Assembly (NCBI GenBank): GCA_021777225.1
Contig: JAJYDQ010000002.1
Coordinates: forward strand, 1 to 64,000
DNA length: 64,000 bases
Direction: 5' to 3'
Origin: Deltaproteobacteria bacterium
GTDB taxonomy: Bacteria > Desulfobacterota > Desulfomonilia > Desulfomonilales > Desulfomonilaceae
The first letter of the stretch is position 1; each line of letters opens with the position of its first letter. This document shows, piece by piece, positions 25,845-34,803 of this stretch. The notes under the pieces are model-generated. The model did no database searches and was not told where the DNA came from. It saw only the letters and a program-made list of their open reading frames with translations. The translations under genes were made by a program, and so were the position numbers.

Positions 25845-26729
25845 CTACGCGCTGGTCGATAGAAATTCAATCGCGTTACGCTCCAAAATTTTCTCAAGAA
25901 AATCGTCCCGAAGTTGAAGCTTTCCCAACTGCCGGATTTCTGTGTCCCATGCGTAAGGAATATTTGGAAAATCTGTTCCAAACATGACCCGATCCGATCG
26001 GAGTTCCGTCAATTTCGGAACTTTGAAACCTGGCACGTAATCCACCAAAACCATTGCCGTATCGACCCACAAGTTATCGTAGCCTTCCAATAATCGTTTA
26101 TACTGATCGAATTCATCAGCCCCAAGGTGTGGGACACAAATTTTCAGACTCGGATAGTCCTTCAGAACGCGTTCCAGTTTGTCGGCCTTGCAGGTTTCGT
26201 ATGGATCTCGTTGATAAGGAAAACCGTGGTTTTTTGGTTCTCTGCCCACATGCATGATCAGAGGCTTGCTATAGTTAACGCACGATTCATATATTTCATG
26301 CATTACGGGGTCATCCATAGCGAAATACTGAACGTGAGCATGTAGCTTTACTCCGGCGAGTCCCAATTCAAACGCTTCCTTCAAAATATCTACGGCATTT
26401 TTTTCACCAGGAAAGACAGTGGCCGTTCCGGTTAGCTTAGGATGGTCTCGGCACAATCCGGCCATATAGGTATTCAATTGACGGGCTATACCCGGTTTGT
26501 GAGCGTAATGCAGTCCTAGAATACGATCTACTCCTCTGGATGTAAGGAATTCCATTATTTGAGGTGAGGTTAGTTTGTACCGGATAGGCCATGCGAACTG
26601 ATCAAACCACCGCCAAATGGCTTGAAATACTCCATCAGGGAAGAGATGCACATGCGCGTCTATGACGATTGAAAAACTATCCGGCAGTCTCTTGTCTTCA
26701 TAGTCATCTAACAGAAGCCAATTATTCAT
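25845..26729 (-). CDS. Amidohydrolase_2 family metal-dependent hydrolase or decarboxylase
   Basis: ATG at 26729 is preceded by AAGGAG at good spacing; an in-frame TTG further upstream (26771) is less likely. The 294-residue TIM-barrel protein has the metal motif DAHVHLFPDG near residue 25, the strand GVKLHAHVQYFA, IMHVGREPKNHG, VPHLGADEFDQY and the late Asp motif MFGTDFPNIPYAWD. This is the ACMS-decarboxylase/uronate-isomerase-like branch. The substrate is unknown. It is convergent with the selenoprotein gene, 56 bases apart. Confidence 0.85.
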   Translation of the reverse strand: MNNWLLLDDYEDKRLPDSFSIVIDAHVHLFPDGVFQAIWRWFDQFAWPIRYKLTSPQIMEFLTSRGVDRILGLHYAHKPGIARQLNTYMAGLCRDHPKLTGTATVFPGEKNAVDILKEAFELGLAGVKLHAHVQYFAMDDPVMHEIYESCVNYSKPLIMHVGREPKNHGFPYQRDPYETCKADKLERVLKDYPSLKICVPHLGADEFDQYKRLLEGYDNLWVDTAMVLVDYVPGFKVPKLTELRSDRVMFGTDFPNIPYAWDTEIRQLGKLQLRDDFLEKILERNAIEFLSTSA

Positions 26730-26914
26730 GTATCTCCTTATTCCATAATGTACGGCTTGCGGCCATGACAAAACAATAATTTCAATTGACCATGCTTTAA
26801 CTCTTCTCAGGGATGCGATTCATCGAAACTTAGGCAAGAATATATTAGCACTGAGGCTTCACAAGGACTACAATTCGCTCAGATATTAACCGTAAAATTG
26901 ACTGGAGGAGCGTC

Positions 26915-27466
26915 ATGAGATCACAACGGATCTACTGGATTACAATTATTGCCTTCCTATCAATACTGGCGCCTTGGTGGACGTGTAGTGGGGCAGAAAT
27001 CACTCTCAATGATACTCCTGTCAAGGTATGTTTCAGCCCCAATAATGGATGCGGCAGGGCCATTGTCTACGAGATAAATAACGCGAAATCACAAATACTT
27101 TTACAGGCTTATTCCTTTACATCAAAAGCGATTGCAAAAGCTCTATTGGCTGCCCACAAAAGGGGCGTAAAAGTCGAAGTTATCATTGATAGGAATCAGT
27201 TGTTGGAGAAATACAACTCGGCGACGTTCCTGGCTAATTCAGGATTACCGGTATTTATGGATGGTGATCACGCAACCGCTCATGACAAAATCATGATTAT
27301 TGATGGCAAGACCGTTATTACTGGTTCTTTCAATTTTACCAACGCGGCTGAATACAAAAACGCCGAAAACCTTCTTATTATAAAATCTGACGAGCTTGCA
27401 AAAATATATACAGGTAACTGGAACAAACACCTGGAACATTCAGTCCAGTTCGGACCACGATACTAG
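26915..27466 (+). CDS. Exported phospholipase D-family nuclease (Nuc-like)
   Basis: GGAGGAG lies before the ATG. Residues 1-27 form a signal peptide. The 183-residue protein has a single HKD motif (HDKIMIIDGKTVITGSFNFT) with His, Lys and Asp at the expected spacing, preceded by ILLQAYSFTSKAIAKAL and HKRGVKVEVIIDRNQ. These are the features of the small periplasmic Nuc/endonuclease proteins that dimerise to build the active site. It likely degrades nucleic acid in the periplasm or outside the cell. It stands alone, facing away from the amidohydrolase gene. Confidence 0.88.
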   Translation: MRSQRIYWITIIAFLSILAPWWTCSGAEITLNDTPVKVCFSPNNGCGRAIVYEINNAKSQILLQAYSFTSKAIAKALLAAHKRGVKVEVIIDRNQLLEKYNSATFLANSGLPVFMDGDHATAHDKIMIIDGKTVITGSFNFTNAAEYKNAENLLIIKSDELAKIYTGNWNKHLEHSVQFGPRY

Positions 27467-28204
27467 AGCAGTCTGAAAAGAATTAGCATGTGCGGATTCC
27501 CATGTTCATGTTTTTAGTGGGAATAAATAAAAGTACTTAAAGGAAAACTTCTCCCAATAGTGTTTCGCAATAATTGGCCCACCTCGTCATGATTAAATTT
27601 TCTATCAATTCTTTAAACCATTTGGAGATGGGCGGGTTCATCAATTGTAGAGCATTATCAATTAATGTGCTTACTAATGAATTCCCCTGCCGCAGAAAGG
27701 TGTATCCGCGAATTCAGGGGCATTGCATATCACTGATCGAACTGGATCACGATGAGCCGCTACCCATCTTCCAAAATCGTCTTCATCAGGCCATACTTCA
27801 ACGCTTGGACGCACGCTTTGCTCTTCTATCCTTTGCCCAAGACCATCATTTATATTTCCTAGAAATTCACTTGTTGCGCTCATTTTATATCTCCTCCGTT
27901 TTCCGGAATCACTATATCAATCTGCTTAAATAGATGCTCGGGGTTATGAGAGGATTCACTGTTTGTTAAAATTTTGTTTTAAGCGGCATACCTTTTTGAG
28001 TTGTTTGGATACGTGATCTCTACGTAATGGAAACAAAAGTGGGCTACTGAACAGAAAATTTTTATGGCTCAATAAAATGCCTATAGTGAGAACTAAAATT
28101 TGAGTAGCTTGTCGTTAAGGTAACAGAAGCAAGATTCTCTAAATATGGGTTTACTTGCGGCTATGAAATCTAATGAATTATTATAGAAAGGGGATTGATT
28201 TGTG
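27467..28204. other. Mostly non-coding stretch with one small minus-strand gene
   Basis: This 740-base span holds a candidate 69-codon gene on the minus strand (27674-27883). The plus-strand frame 27574-27933 overlaps it and looks like its shadow. Bases 27900-28200 are A+T-rich and probably carry the promoters of the small gene and of the yfdX-like gene. I see nothing else. Confidence 0.5.
27674..27883 (-). CDS. Small hypothetical protein, 69 aa
   Basis: The minus-strand ATG is preceded by a strong ribosome binding site (GGAGGAG, 7 bases away), which is the main support. The product is soluble, starts MSATSEFLGNINDGLGQRIE and ends with RSVICNAPEF and a Cys/Gly-rich tail. I do not recognise it. 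The abrupt end may mean that it is the start of a truncated gene. Confidence 0.45.
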   Translation of the reverse strand: MSATSEFLGNINDGLGQRIEEQSVRPSVEVWPDEDDFGRWVAAHRDPVRSVICNAPEFADTPFCGRGIH

Positions 28205-29113
28205 ATGTTAAAGAGGCTCTCAGTTTACGGTTTGCTTTTTTGCACTGGTATTTTGTGTTCGAATGTTTTCTTAGAAGGGACAGCTTTTGCCGCTGACACT
28301 ATTACTTCAGATATTAAGGTCAGCCCAAAGAAAAAACTTACCGACGCGGAGTATCGGGCACTTTCACAAGCGGCCGGCCGAATTTTGGTTCATGTGAATC
28401 TGGCTCGTAAGGACATAAAAAAAAATGACCTCGACGCGGCCAACGAACAGGTAGCAAAGGGTCTTACCCTTGTGAAGATTGTAGACAACGCTGCCCCCAC
28501 TTATGAGGTTGACGCCAACATAAAATCCGGCGACACGACCTACACGGACAAACGCGTGGTCGAACAACTAGTTGTTCCCATCTATTCCGAACTCGACGAG
28601 GCGGAATCGGTCTTACTTCCGATCAAGCAAGCCAAAAAGGAAGCCGCAGCCCAAGCCGCTGCAAAAAACTCCTCGACCCCGGTGGACATTGATTTTGTTT
28701 TCACCAAAGCGTCTCTTGACGTTGGGGAAGCTAAGCTAGAGCTGCAAAAGGCTGCGGAAGCTTTGAACGCCAAGAATGGCGAAGTTGCGAATCAGTGTTT
28801 AGCCGACATTCAAAACAGATTGGTGTTTTTTGAATATGATGAATGGGATTCCCCGGTTGTGAAAGCCCGGTCAGACCTGTGGGAGGCTCTGAAGAGCGTG
28901 CAAAACAATGAATGGGCCGGAGCGAAAGCTTATGTGAAAGACGCTTCTGATACGCTGAAACTTTTAAAAGATAAGGGTGGCAAGGAAATTTCCGAAAAGG
29001 TCAAGACGTTGACGGACCAATTTTCTACCTTAAACAAAAAACTTGATGAGAAAAAGGACAGCGCTAAGGCCGACATACTTTCTCTCTGGGACAAGCTTAC
29101 AAAAGGTTTGTAG
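28205..29113 (+). CDS. YfdX family protein, exported
   Basis: The ATG at 28205 follows GGGG by about 11 bases (a GTG at 28202 is in frame). A signal peptide spans residues 1-30 (FCTGILCSNVFLEGTAFA). The mature 270 residues are mostly alpha-helical and rich in Lys, Ala and Asp, with the YfdX pattern: LSQAAGRILVHVNLARKDI, then VKIVDNAAPTYEV and paired late helices. YfdX proteins are periplasmic and linked in E. coli to acid/drug-resistance regulation; the molecular role is not settled. It stands alone. Confidence 0.8.
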   Translation: MLKRLSVYGLLFCTGILCSNVFLEGTAFAADTITSDIKVSPKKKLTDAEYRALSQAAGRILVHVNLARKDIKKNDLDAANEQVAKGLTLVKIVDNAAPTYEVDANIKSGDTTYTDKRVVEQLVVPIYSELDEAESVLLPIKQAKKEAAAQAAAKNSSTPVDIDFVFTKASLDVGEAKLELQKAAEALNAKNGEVANQCLADIQNRLVFFEYDEWDSPVVKARSDLWEALKSVQNNEWAGAKAYVKDASDTLKLLKDKGGKEISEKVKTLTDQFSTLNKKLDEKKDSAKADILSLWDKLTKGL

Positions 29114-29183
29114 ATTTACATCGTCTCAATCAGACGTTTATAATTAACTGGTTTTAGCTAAAATCATTTTACCTTCCAAGCAG

Positions 29184-29220
29184 AGGTTCTCAGGAACTAT
29201 TTTTATGATCCTGAGAACCT
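29184..29220 (+). terminator. Long hairpin after the yfdX-like gene
   Basis: AGGTTCTCAGGA and TCCTGAGAACCT are a perfect 12-bp inverted repeat with a 13-base A+T-rich loop. It lies 71 bases after the stop. No T-run follows, but the loop is T-rich. A terminator or RNA-stabilising stem is the best guess. Confidence 0.45.
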
Positions 29221-29403
29221 AAACTATCTGAAGAATACTCTATTACATTCAATTCAATCCAATTCTGAATTTCGCCAGGCTTTTTCAAGGGGGTTGGCTT
29301 TTTCAGTGGACAGATATACCAATCTTTCATAAACCTTAACTATTGCTGAAAAAATTTACTATAACAAAACCTGGCGCTGACGCCGGAGATTTAGAGGAAA
29401 CAT

Positions 29404-30720
29404 ATGGAAAAACACGTAGTTGGAATGTCTAGGTATGTCGCTCCTTTTGATTCTGTAAGAGAAGTTGTGGACTTGGCCGGTGGTTTAAACTCAATACCCA
29501 CGTCGTCTAAGGTTTTCGTCAAACCTAACATTGTGTTTTGGGGTAAATCGGTTCCTTTCCCCAAGTGGGGTGTTATCACGACGTCCAGAGTAGTCGCAGA
29601 TATGGTAAAGCTCATGGTGGACTACGGGTTGAAAGATATAACTATAGGCGAGGGTACAGTAGTCCTTGATCCCAAGGACAAGGAAAGTCAGGAAGACGCT
29701 TATAGATATCTAGGATACAGGTCCCTGGAAAAACGGTACGGGATCAAGTGTGTCAATGTCTTTGACCGTCCTTTTGAAAAGGTGGATTTGGGTGATGGAG
29801 TAAGTCTGAACTTCAACTCAGACATAGTGAACAGTGACGTTGTGATAAATCTGCCAGTTCTGAAAACGCACGCCCAGACAGTTGTGAGTTTGGGAGTTAA
29901 GAACCTCAAGGGGACTATTGATATAAATTCCCGGAAAAAATGTCACAGTGTTGATGGAAATCGCGATTTGCATTTCTATGTCTCTAAGCTTATGAATAAA
30001 TTTCCAAAAATGCTTACAGTCATCGATGGTATATATTCAAACGAGCGAGGCCCCGCTTTTGACGGAAAGGCCAGGAGGAGCGATCTTCTCGTTGCTTCAT
30101 GGGATGTGTTGTCAGCCGATTTTGTAGGAACGAAAGCATTAGGGTATTCTCCGGATCAAGTTCCTCACCTTGTACACGCCGCGAAATCCCGATCAAGGTC
30201 CATGGACATGACTGATATTGAATTGCGCGGACTGGATCTCAAGTCCGTAATCTCATTCCACGACTACACATTCCCTTATACTGAAGACAATTCTCTTCCT
30301 TTGCCGATGGCGAAAATGGGTATTGCAGGCATAACCTACCCGAAATATGACTCAAGTCTTTGCACCTATTGTTCCCTGTTAACCGGCGCCGTGTTGACTT
30401 CAATAGCGATGTCGTGGAAAGGAAAGCCATGGCCTAATGTGGAAGTCCTAACGGGTAAATTGATGAAACCCACCCCGGGGAAAAAATCTGTGCTTATTGG
30501 AAAATGTCTTTTCGAAGCCAACAAGGGCGACCCGGGCCTTAAAGACGCTATTTGTGTGAAGACATGTCCTCCGTCTCCTGAAAAGATATTGGAAGCCTTG
30601 AAACAGAGTGGAGTGGAAATAATACCGGAAATATTGATGAATCTGGATAAATTTCCAGCCATGTTCATGAAGAAATACGCCAACAAGCCAGATTTTGAAG
30701 AATCTTTTTATCGAATCTGA
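29404..30720 (+). CDS. DUF362 family protein
   Basis: The 438-residue protein has the DUF362 pattern: VKPNIVFWGK near 40, then GEGTVVLDP, NSDVVINLPVLKTHAQTVVSLGVKNLKGTID, VIDGIYSNERGPAFDG and a middle with ADFVGTKALGY. C-terminal Cys residues (LCTYC, GKCLFEA, CVKTCPPSPE) are possible iron-sulfur ligands, but there is no standard CxxCxxCxxxC ferredoxin motif. DUF362 proteins are frequent in anaerobes; the activity is not established. ATG at 29404 follows GAGGAAAC. Confidence 0.82.
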   Translation: MEKHVVGMSRYVAPFDSVREVVDLAGGLNSIPTSSKVFVKPNIVFWGKSVPFPKWGVITTSRVVADMVKLMVDYGLKDITIGEGTVVLDPKDKESQEDAYRYLGYRSLEKRYGIKCVNVFDRPFEKVDLGDGVSLNFNSDIVNSDVVINLPVLKTHAQTVVSLGVKNLKGTIDINSRKKCHSVDGNRDLHFYVSKLMNKFPKMLTVIDGIYSNERGPAFDGKARRSDLLVASWDVLSADFVGTKALGYSPDQVPHLVHAAKSRSRSMDMTDIELRGLDLKSVISFHDYTFPYTEDNSLPLPMAKMGIAGITYPKYDSSLCTYCSLLTGAVLTSIAMSWKGKPWPNVEVLTGKLMKPTPGKKSVLIGKCLFEANKGDPGLKDAICVKTCPPSPEKILEALKQSGVEIIPEILMNLDKFPAMFMKKYANKPDFEESFYRI

Positions 30721-30739
30721 ATTCTAAAGCGGTTTGGAT

Positions 30740-30760
30740 GATTTTAGGAAAAATCTTTTT
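30740..30760 (+). terminator. Candidate rho-independent terminator
   Basis: GATTTT and AAAATC pair around loop AGGA and are followed directly by TTTTT. The stem is A+T-rich and short, but position (20 bases after the DUF362 stop) and T-run fit. Confidence 0.45.
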
Positions 30761-30963
30761 GAATAATGGTTTAGGTTGAACATCTTTATCAAATTCGGGA
30801 GCGCGTCTGCATCGTGAAATTAGTTGACTTTAAAGTCAATCTCGATAGGATAAGTTATTCAACATCCGTTTATTAAATTCCCCGGTTTTGCCCGATCCCC
30901 GTATACTGAAATCTGCTTGAAAGAGCGCAAGAATTGCCTTTAAAAAATTTAAGGAGTTTTGAG

Positions 30964-32625
30964 ATGGATAAGCAACCCAGACTGATTCAAAGAACCCCTA
31001 GCGCGTATTCCTACCCGCTCTTAATAAAAAACATTTTGATCACCCCGATTCTTTACGCTCCCGATCAAGAAATAGTATATCGGGACAAGTTAAGAATGAC
31101 CTACAGAGACCTGTATCAGCGCATAAACCGTCTGGCGTCGGCATTGACCGGTCTGGGAGTTGGTTATGACGACACTGTCGGTGTCATGGATTGGGATTCG
31201 CATCGTTATCTGGAATGTTTTTTCGCTGTTCCAATGATGGGCTCAGTGCTCCACACTGTTAATGTTCGACTTTCAGCGGAGCAGATAGTGTATACGGTTA
31301 ACCATGCCGAGGACACGGTATTGCTGGTCAACGAAGAGTTCATTCCGCTTTTGGAAAGTGTTGCCGATCAGTTAACTACCGTAAGAAAGATAATATTACT
31401 GAAAGACAGCGAGGAAGGTCCGAAGACAACTTTGTCATTAGCGGGCGAATACGAAGCCCTACTCGCCAAGTCATCACCCGAATTTGAATTCCCTGACTTT
31501 GACGAAAATACTATGGCGACGTTGTTCTATACTACTGGAACAACTGGTGACCCTAAAGGGGTTTATTATAGTCACCGGCAGCTAGTATTACATACCTTTG
31601 ACATAGGGATGGCGCTCTCAGCGTTTAGTTCTGTAGCGCGGTTCCAATCCAGCGACGTTTATATGCCTATAACGCCAATGTTCCATGTTCACGCCTGGGG
31701 TATCCCATACCTGGCTACACTCATGGGTTGTAAGCAGGTTTATCCGGGAAGATACGAACCGGCCATGTTGTTGAAACTTCTACTTTCCGAGAAGGTCACC
31801 TTTTCTCACTGTGTGCCTACAATCCTTCACATGTTGGTAACAAGTCCTATAGCTAAACAGGTCAATCTCAGCAATTGGAAAGTGGTAATTGGTGGGTCCG
31901 CTCTACCCAAAGGACTGGCAAAGGCTTCTATGGATTTAGGAATAGAAATTATAGCGGCCTACGGCATGTCTGAAACCTGTCCGCTCCTGACAGCGGCCAA
32001 TTTGAAACCAAAGATGATGGATTGGAGTAATGAAGACAAGCTTGATGTGTTGATCAAAACGGGGCTTCCTACTCCACTGGTAAATCTCAAGATCGTGGAC
32101 TCAAAGGGTAACGCAGTTCCTCATGATGGTGTGACCACTGGTGAAATAGTAGTCCGAACACCCTGGTTGACGCAGGGTTATTTCAAATCACCGGAAAAAT
32201 CTGAAGAACTCTGGAAAGACGGATGGTTACACACAGGCGATGTGGCTAACATAGATTCCGAGGGTTATGTCAAGATAACGGATAGGGTTAAGGATGTCAT
32301 AAAAACGGGAGGCGAATGGATTTCGTCCCTTGAGCTGGAAAGTCTTATCAGTCAGCATCCATCAGTTTCCGAAGTCGCTGTAATTGGAGTTCCAGACGAA
32401 AAATGGGGCGAGAGGCCGGTAGCGCTGGTAGTACTCGGTCCTGATCACACGTTCTCTGAAGACATTCTGCGTGCGTATATGCAGGGATTGGCAGATAAAG
32501 GAGCTATATCCAAATGGGCGATTCCCGACAGATTTTATCATGTCCAGGAAATCCCTAAAACAAGTGTCGGGAAACTGAACAAGAAAGTAATACGCCAGAA
32601 AGTAGGCGAAGGGGCCTACAATTAG
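30964..32625 (+). CDS. AMP-forming acyl-CoA synthetase
   Basis: ATG at 30964 follows AAGGAG. The 553-residue protein has all ANL family motifs: ATP loop YTTGTTGDPKGVYYSH near 190, AYGMSETCP, GEIVVRTPWLTQGYF, W(L)HTGDVA, TDRVKDVIKTGGEWIS and the C-terminal catalytic Lys in KTSVGKLNKK. It is of the medium/long-chain fatty acid type and would activate a carboxylate to its CoA thioester. Its neighbours give no pathway, although it lies 8 kb from the giant synthase. An upstream in-frame start (30934) lacks a ribosome site. Confidence 0.88.
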   Translation: MDKQPRLIQRTPSAYSYPLLIKNILITPILYAPDQEIVYRDKLRMTYRDLYQRINRLASALTGLGVGYDDTVGVMDWDSHRYLECFFAVPMMGSVLHTVNVRLSAEQIVYTVNHAEDTVLLVNEEFIPLLESVADQLTTVRKIILLKDSEEGPKTTLSLAGEYEALLAKSSPEFEFPDFDENTMATLFYTTGTTGDPKGVYYSHRQLVLHTFDIGMALSAFSSVARFQSSDVYMPITPMFHVHAWGIPYLATLMGCKQVYPGRYEPAMLLKLLLSEKVTFSHCVPTILHMLVTSPIAKQVNLSNWKVVIGGSALPKGLAKASMDLGIEIIAAYGMSETCPLLTAANLKPKMMDWSNEDKLDVLIKTGLPTPLVNLKIVDSKGNAVPHDGVTTGEIVVRTPWLTQGYFKSPEKSEELWKDGWLHTGDVANIDSEGYVKITDRVKDVIKTGGEWISSLELESLISQHPSVSEVAVIGVPDEKWGERPVALVVLGPDHTFSEDILRAYMQGLADKGAISKWAIPDRFYHVQEIPKTSVGKLNKKVIRQKVGEGAYN

Positions 32626-32691
32626 GATCGGCTTTTTGGAATAGCTTGACGATTTATCATTCTTTGGGCATGGTGGAGCGCATTTTATAAG

Positions 32692-32708
32692 GCGCTTTCT
32701 CAAAGCGC
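32692..32708 (+). terminator. Hairpin after the acyl-CoA synthetase gene
   Basis: GCGCTTT and AAAGCGC pair perfectly around CTC. There is no T-run. Location after the stop supports a terminator. Confidence 0.3.
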
Positions 32709-32798
32709 TTGCATCAACGAAATCGTTTGTGCGACGAATGATCCTTAGAAACTTTGGGATGCCGATAACCCTGATTCATGGGAAGGAGCGCCATAACA

Positions 32799-33293
32799 AT
32801 GAAGGACCTGTATTATCTAATTGTGATTTGCCTATTTGTAGGATTTGCCTCACAGTCTTTTGCCACGGACTATTCGGTCCATCCCATAGGATATGTGGTC
32901 AAAAATTCCGGCAAGGTGACGCTTGACATTTTGCCACAGTATCGGGAAGCCCTGTCAGGGCTCAAAGATTTTTCACACATCTATGTTTTTTACTGGTTCG
33001 ACAGGAACGATTCACTGGAGAAACGATCCATATTGAAAGTCCATCCGCGGGGAAACAAAGAAAACCCGCTTACAGGTGTTTTTGCTACACATGCGCCGGT
33101 TCGACCAAATCTCATAGGTTTGTCAATATGCAAAATAGAATCCATAGATGACGGTGTAATTACAATCAACGGCATAGACGCGTTTGATGGCACACCCATA
33201 ATTGATCTCAAACCTTATAGACCCAGTTCTGACTGCTTTCCCGATGCATCTGTAGCGTCTTGGGTCAATACTCACAAGGGCAATCAACATTAA
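32799..33293 (+). CDS. TrmO/YaeB-like protein with signal peptide
   Basis: ATG at 32799 follows GGAAGGAG (an in-frame ATG at 32778 precedes that site). A 22-residue signal peptide (KDLYYLIVICLFVGFASQSFA) leads into a full TrmO/UPF0066 domain: HPIGYVVKNSG, LSGLKDFSHIYVFYWFDRND, HPRGNKENPLTGVFATHAPVRPNLIG and NGIDAFDGTPIIDLKPY. TrmO is a cytosolic SAM-dependent tRNA methyltransferase, so an exported version must do something else, or keep the fold for another ligand. The usual SAM-binding residues appear kept. Confidence 0.8.
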   Translation: MKDLYYLIVICLFVGFASQSFATDYSVHPIGYVVKNSGKVTLDILPQYREALSGLKDFSHIYVFYWFDRNDSLEKRSILKVHPRGNKENPLTGVFATHAPVRPNLIGLSICKIESIDDGVITINGIDAFDGTPIIDLKPYRPSSDCFPDASVASWVNTHKGNQH

Positions 33294-33322
33294 AACCAAT
33301 AAGGATTTGAGGGAAACAGGTC

Positions 33323-34741
33323 TTACTCTCCATGATCCAGCTCATTGGTTGTTTGTGAAAATGATTCTCTTCGGCTGCTGTTACAGTGAAAAAACAGAAA
33401 AATAAAGATACCTAAACAAATGGTCAGAAAACCCCAAAGGGTAGTAATAGGCCTGCTTTTTATAGAGAAATAGATAATCCATAGGTTTCCCAAAATAAAT
33501 ACTAACGGTGTCACCGGGTAACCAAACGTTTTGTATCCGGGATGGTTCGGTAGAGTAGCAAACCTCAAGCGCATCAGGCTGACCACTGCCAATGAGGTAA
33601 AAATGGAAAGGGTGAAACCGATATAAACAAGGAGCTTGTCAAATGACGCTGTAATTACCATCAATATGGCTATTGCCCCTTGCAATACTATTGAACGCGC
33701 CGGCGTTTTGTGAATGGAGTTAATTCTTCCTAAAGACTCGAAAAACACCCTGTCCCTGGACATGGCATAGTAAACTCTTGGACCAGTCATGATCATAGCG
33801 CTCAAAACTGACAAAAGAGCCAATGATATTGAGGCGCTAAAGTATTTGCTGATGTATTCACCAAATAATGCTACGGCCGATTTTGCTCCGATCTCAATGA
33901 CCCCCACCATGGCTTGTTTTGGCAGAGAATAGATATACACAACGTTTAAAAGAAGATAGAAACTAGTCACCAGAATCGTGCCTAAAATAAGGGATGCGGG
34001 GAGCGTAACGTCCGGTTTCCTGATTTCGGCGCCGAGGTAGGCCGCCGCATTCCATCCGCTGTATGCGAATGACACAAATACAAGTGAGATGGCAAACTTG
34101 TCCTGAAACATGCCAGTAACTCGCCATCCTCCTGAAAAGTGAGACATTGATCCTTGACCCACAACGAGGGCAGTTACAATAAAAACAATGATAACGCCTA
34201 TCTTGAAGAGGGTCAGCGCATTCTGGATTGTGCTGCCAAATGCGACGCCGCAGTAATGTATGAAAGACAATAGCACGATCGTAGTTACAGCCAGCGCCGT
34301 GGGAAAAGAAAGAGTAACAAGGGGGACTGCAAACAAAGAAAATGTCATCACTGGCCCGGATGGAATGGCTAAGGTTTCAAATACGTAACCGCCAAAGGCT
34401 ATTGAAGCCGCAGCGATAGGCGCAGAAAACCCCACAATCAGGGAGACCCAGCCCGACAGGAACCCCACCAACTTTCCGAATCCCTCGCGCAGATATACAT
34501 ATTCTCCTCCCGCCTCAGGATATATCGCGCCCAATTCCCCATAACAGAGCGCTCCGGTCACCGCGAAAAGCCCGCCCAGAATCCAGCAGACCAGCATGCT
34601 AATAGGTTTGTCAAGTTCACCGGCAATTAGTCCTGGAGTAGTGAATATGCCAGTGCCTACCATGTTTGCGACAACAATAATCGTAGCAGAAAACAGGCCC
34701 AGCTCTCTTTTTAATTCACCACCATTGTGACTATCACTCAT
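33323..34741 (-). CDS. APC family amino acid permease
   Basis: This 472-residue protein has about 12 membrane segments and starts with the APC signature: LGLFSATIIVVANMVGTGIF, then GELGAIYPEAGGEYVYLREGFG and the second-repeat segment SFAYSGWNAAAYLGAEIRKP. It fits the LAT/YfnA-type amino acid or polyamine transporters. The last 20 residues are hydrophilic. It is convergent with the TrmO-like gene. The substrate cannot be told. Confidence 0.88.
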   Translation of the reverse strand: MSDSHNGGELKRELGLFSATIIVVANMVGTGIFTTPGLIAGELDKPISMLVCWILGGLFAVTGALCYGELGAIYPEAGGEYVYLREGFGKLVGFLSGWVSLIVGFSAPIAAASIAFGGYVFETLAIPSGPVMTFSLFAVPLVTLSFPTALAVTTIVLLSFIHYCGVAFGSTIQNALTLFKIGVIIVFIVTALVVGQGSMSHFSGGWRVTGMFQDKFAISLVFVSFAYSGWNAAAYLGAEIRKPDVTLPASLILGTILVTSFYLLLNVVYIYSLPKQAMVGVIEIGAKSAVALFGEYISKYFSASISLALLSVLSAMIMTGPRVYYAMSRDRVFFESLGRINSIHKTPARSIVLQGAIAILMVITASFDKLLVYIGFTLSIFTSLAVVSLMRLRFATLPNHPGYKTFGYPVTPLVFILGNLWIIYFSIKSRPITTLWGFLTICLGIFIFLFFHCNSSRRESFSQTTNELDHGE

Positions 34742-34803
34742 TGTCTGGAGCCTTGCGGATTTTGATTAAGGGATAGCAGCTTAGGCGGAATTGAGTCAAA
34801 ATT

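Noticed and set aside
25538-25981. 147-codon minus-strand frame over the AhpD part and the amidohydrolase end
   Set aside because: Antisense shadow; composition is Leu/Pro/Cys-rich without domain, and it overlaps the end of a well-supported gene on the same strand in another frame.
27574-27933. 119-codon plus-strand frame
   Set aside because: It overlaps the minus-strand frame that has a strong ribosome binding site, and itself has none.
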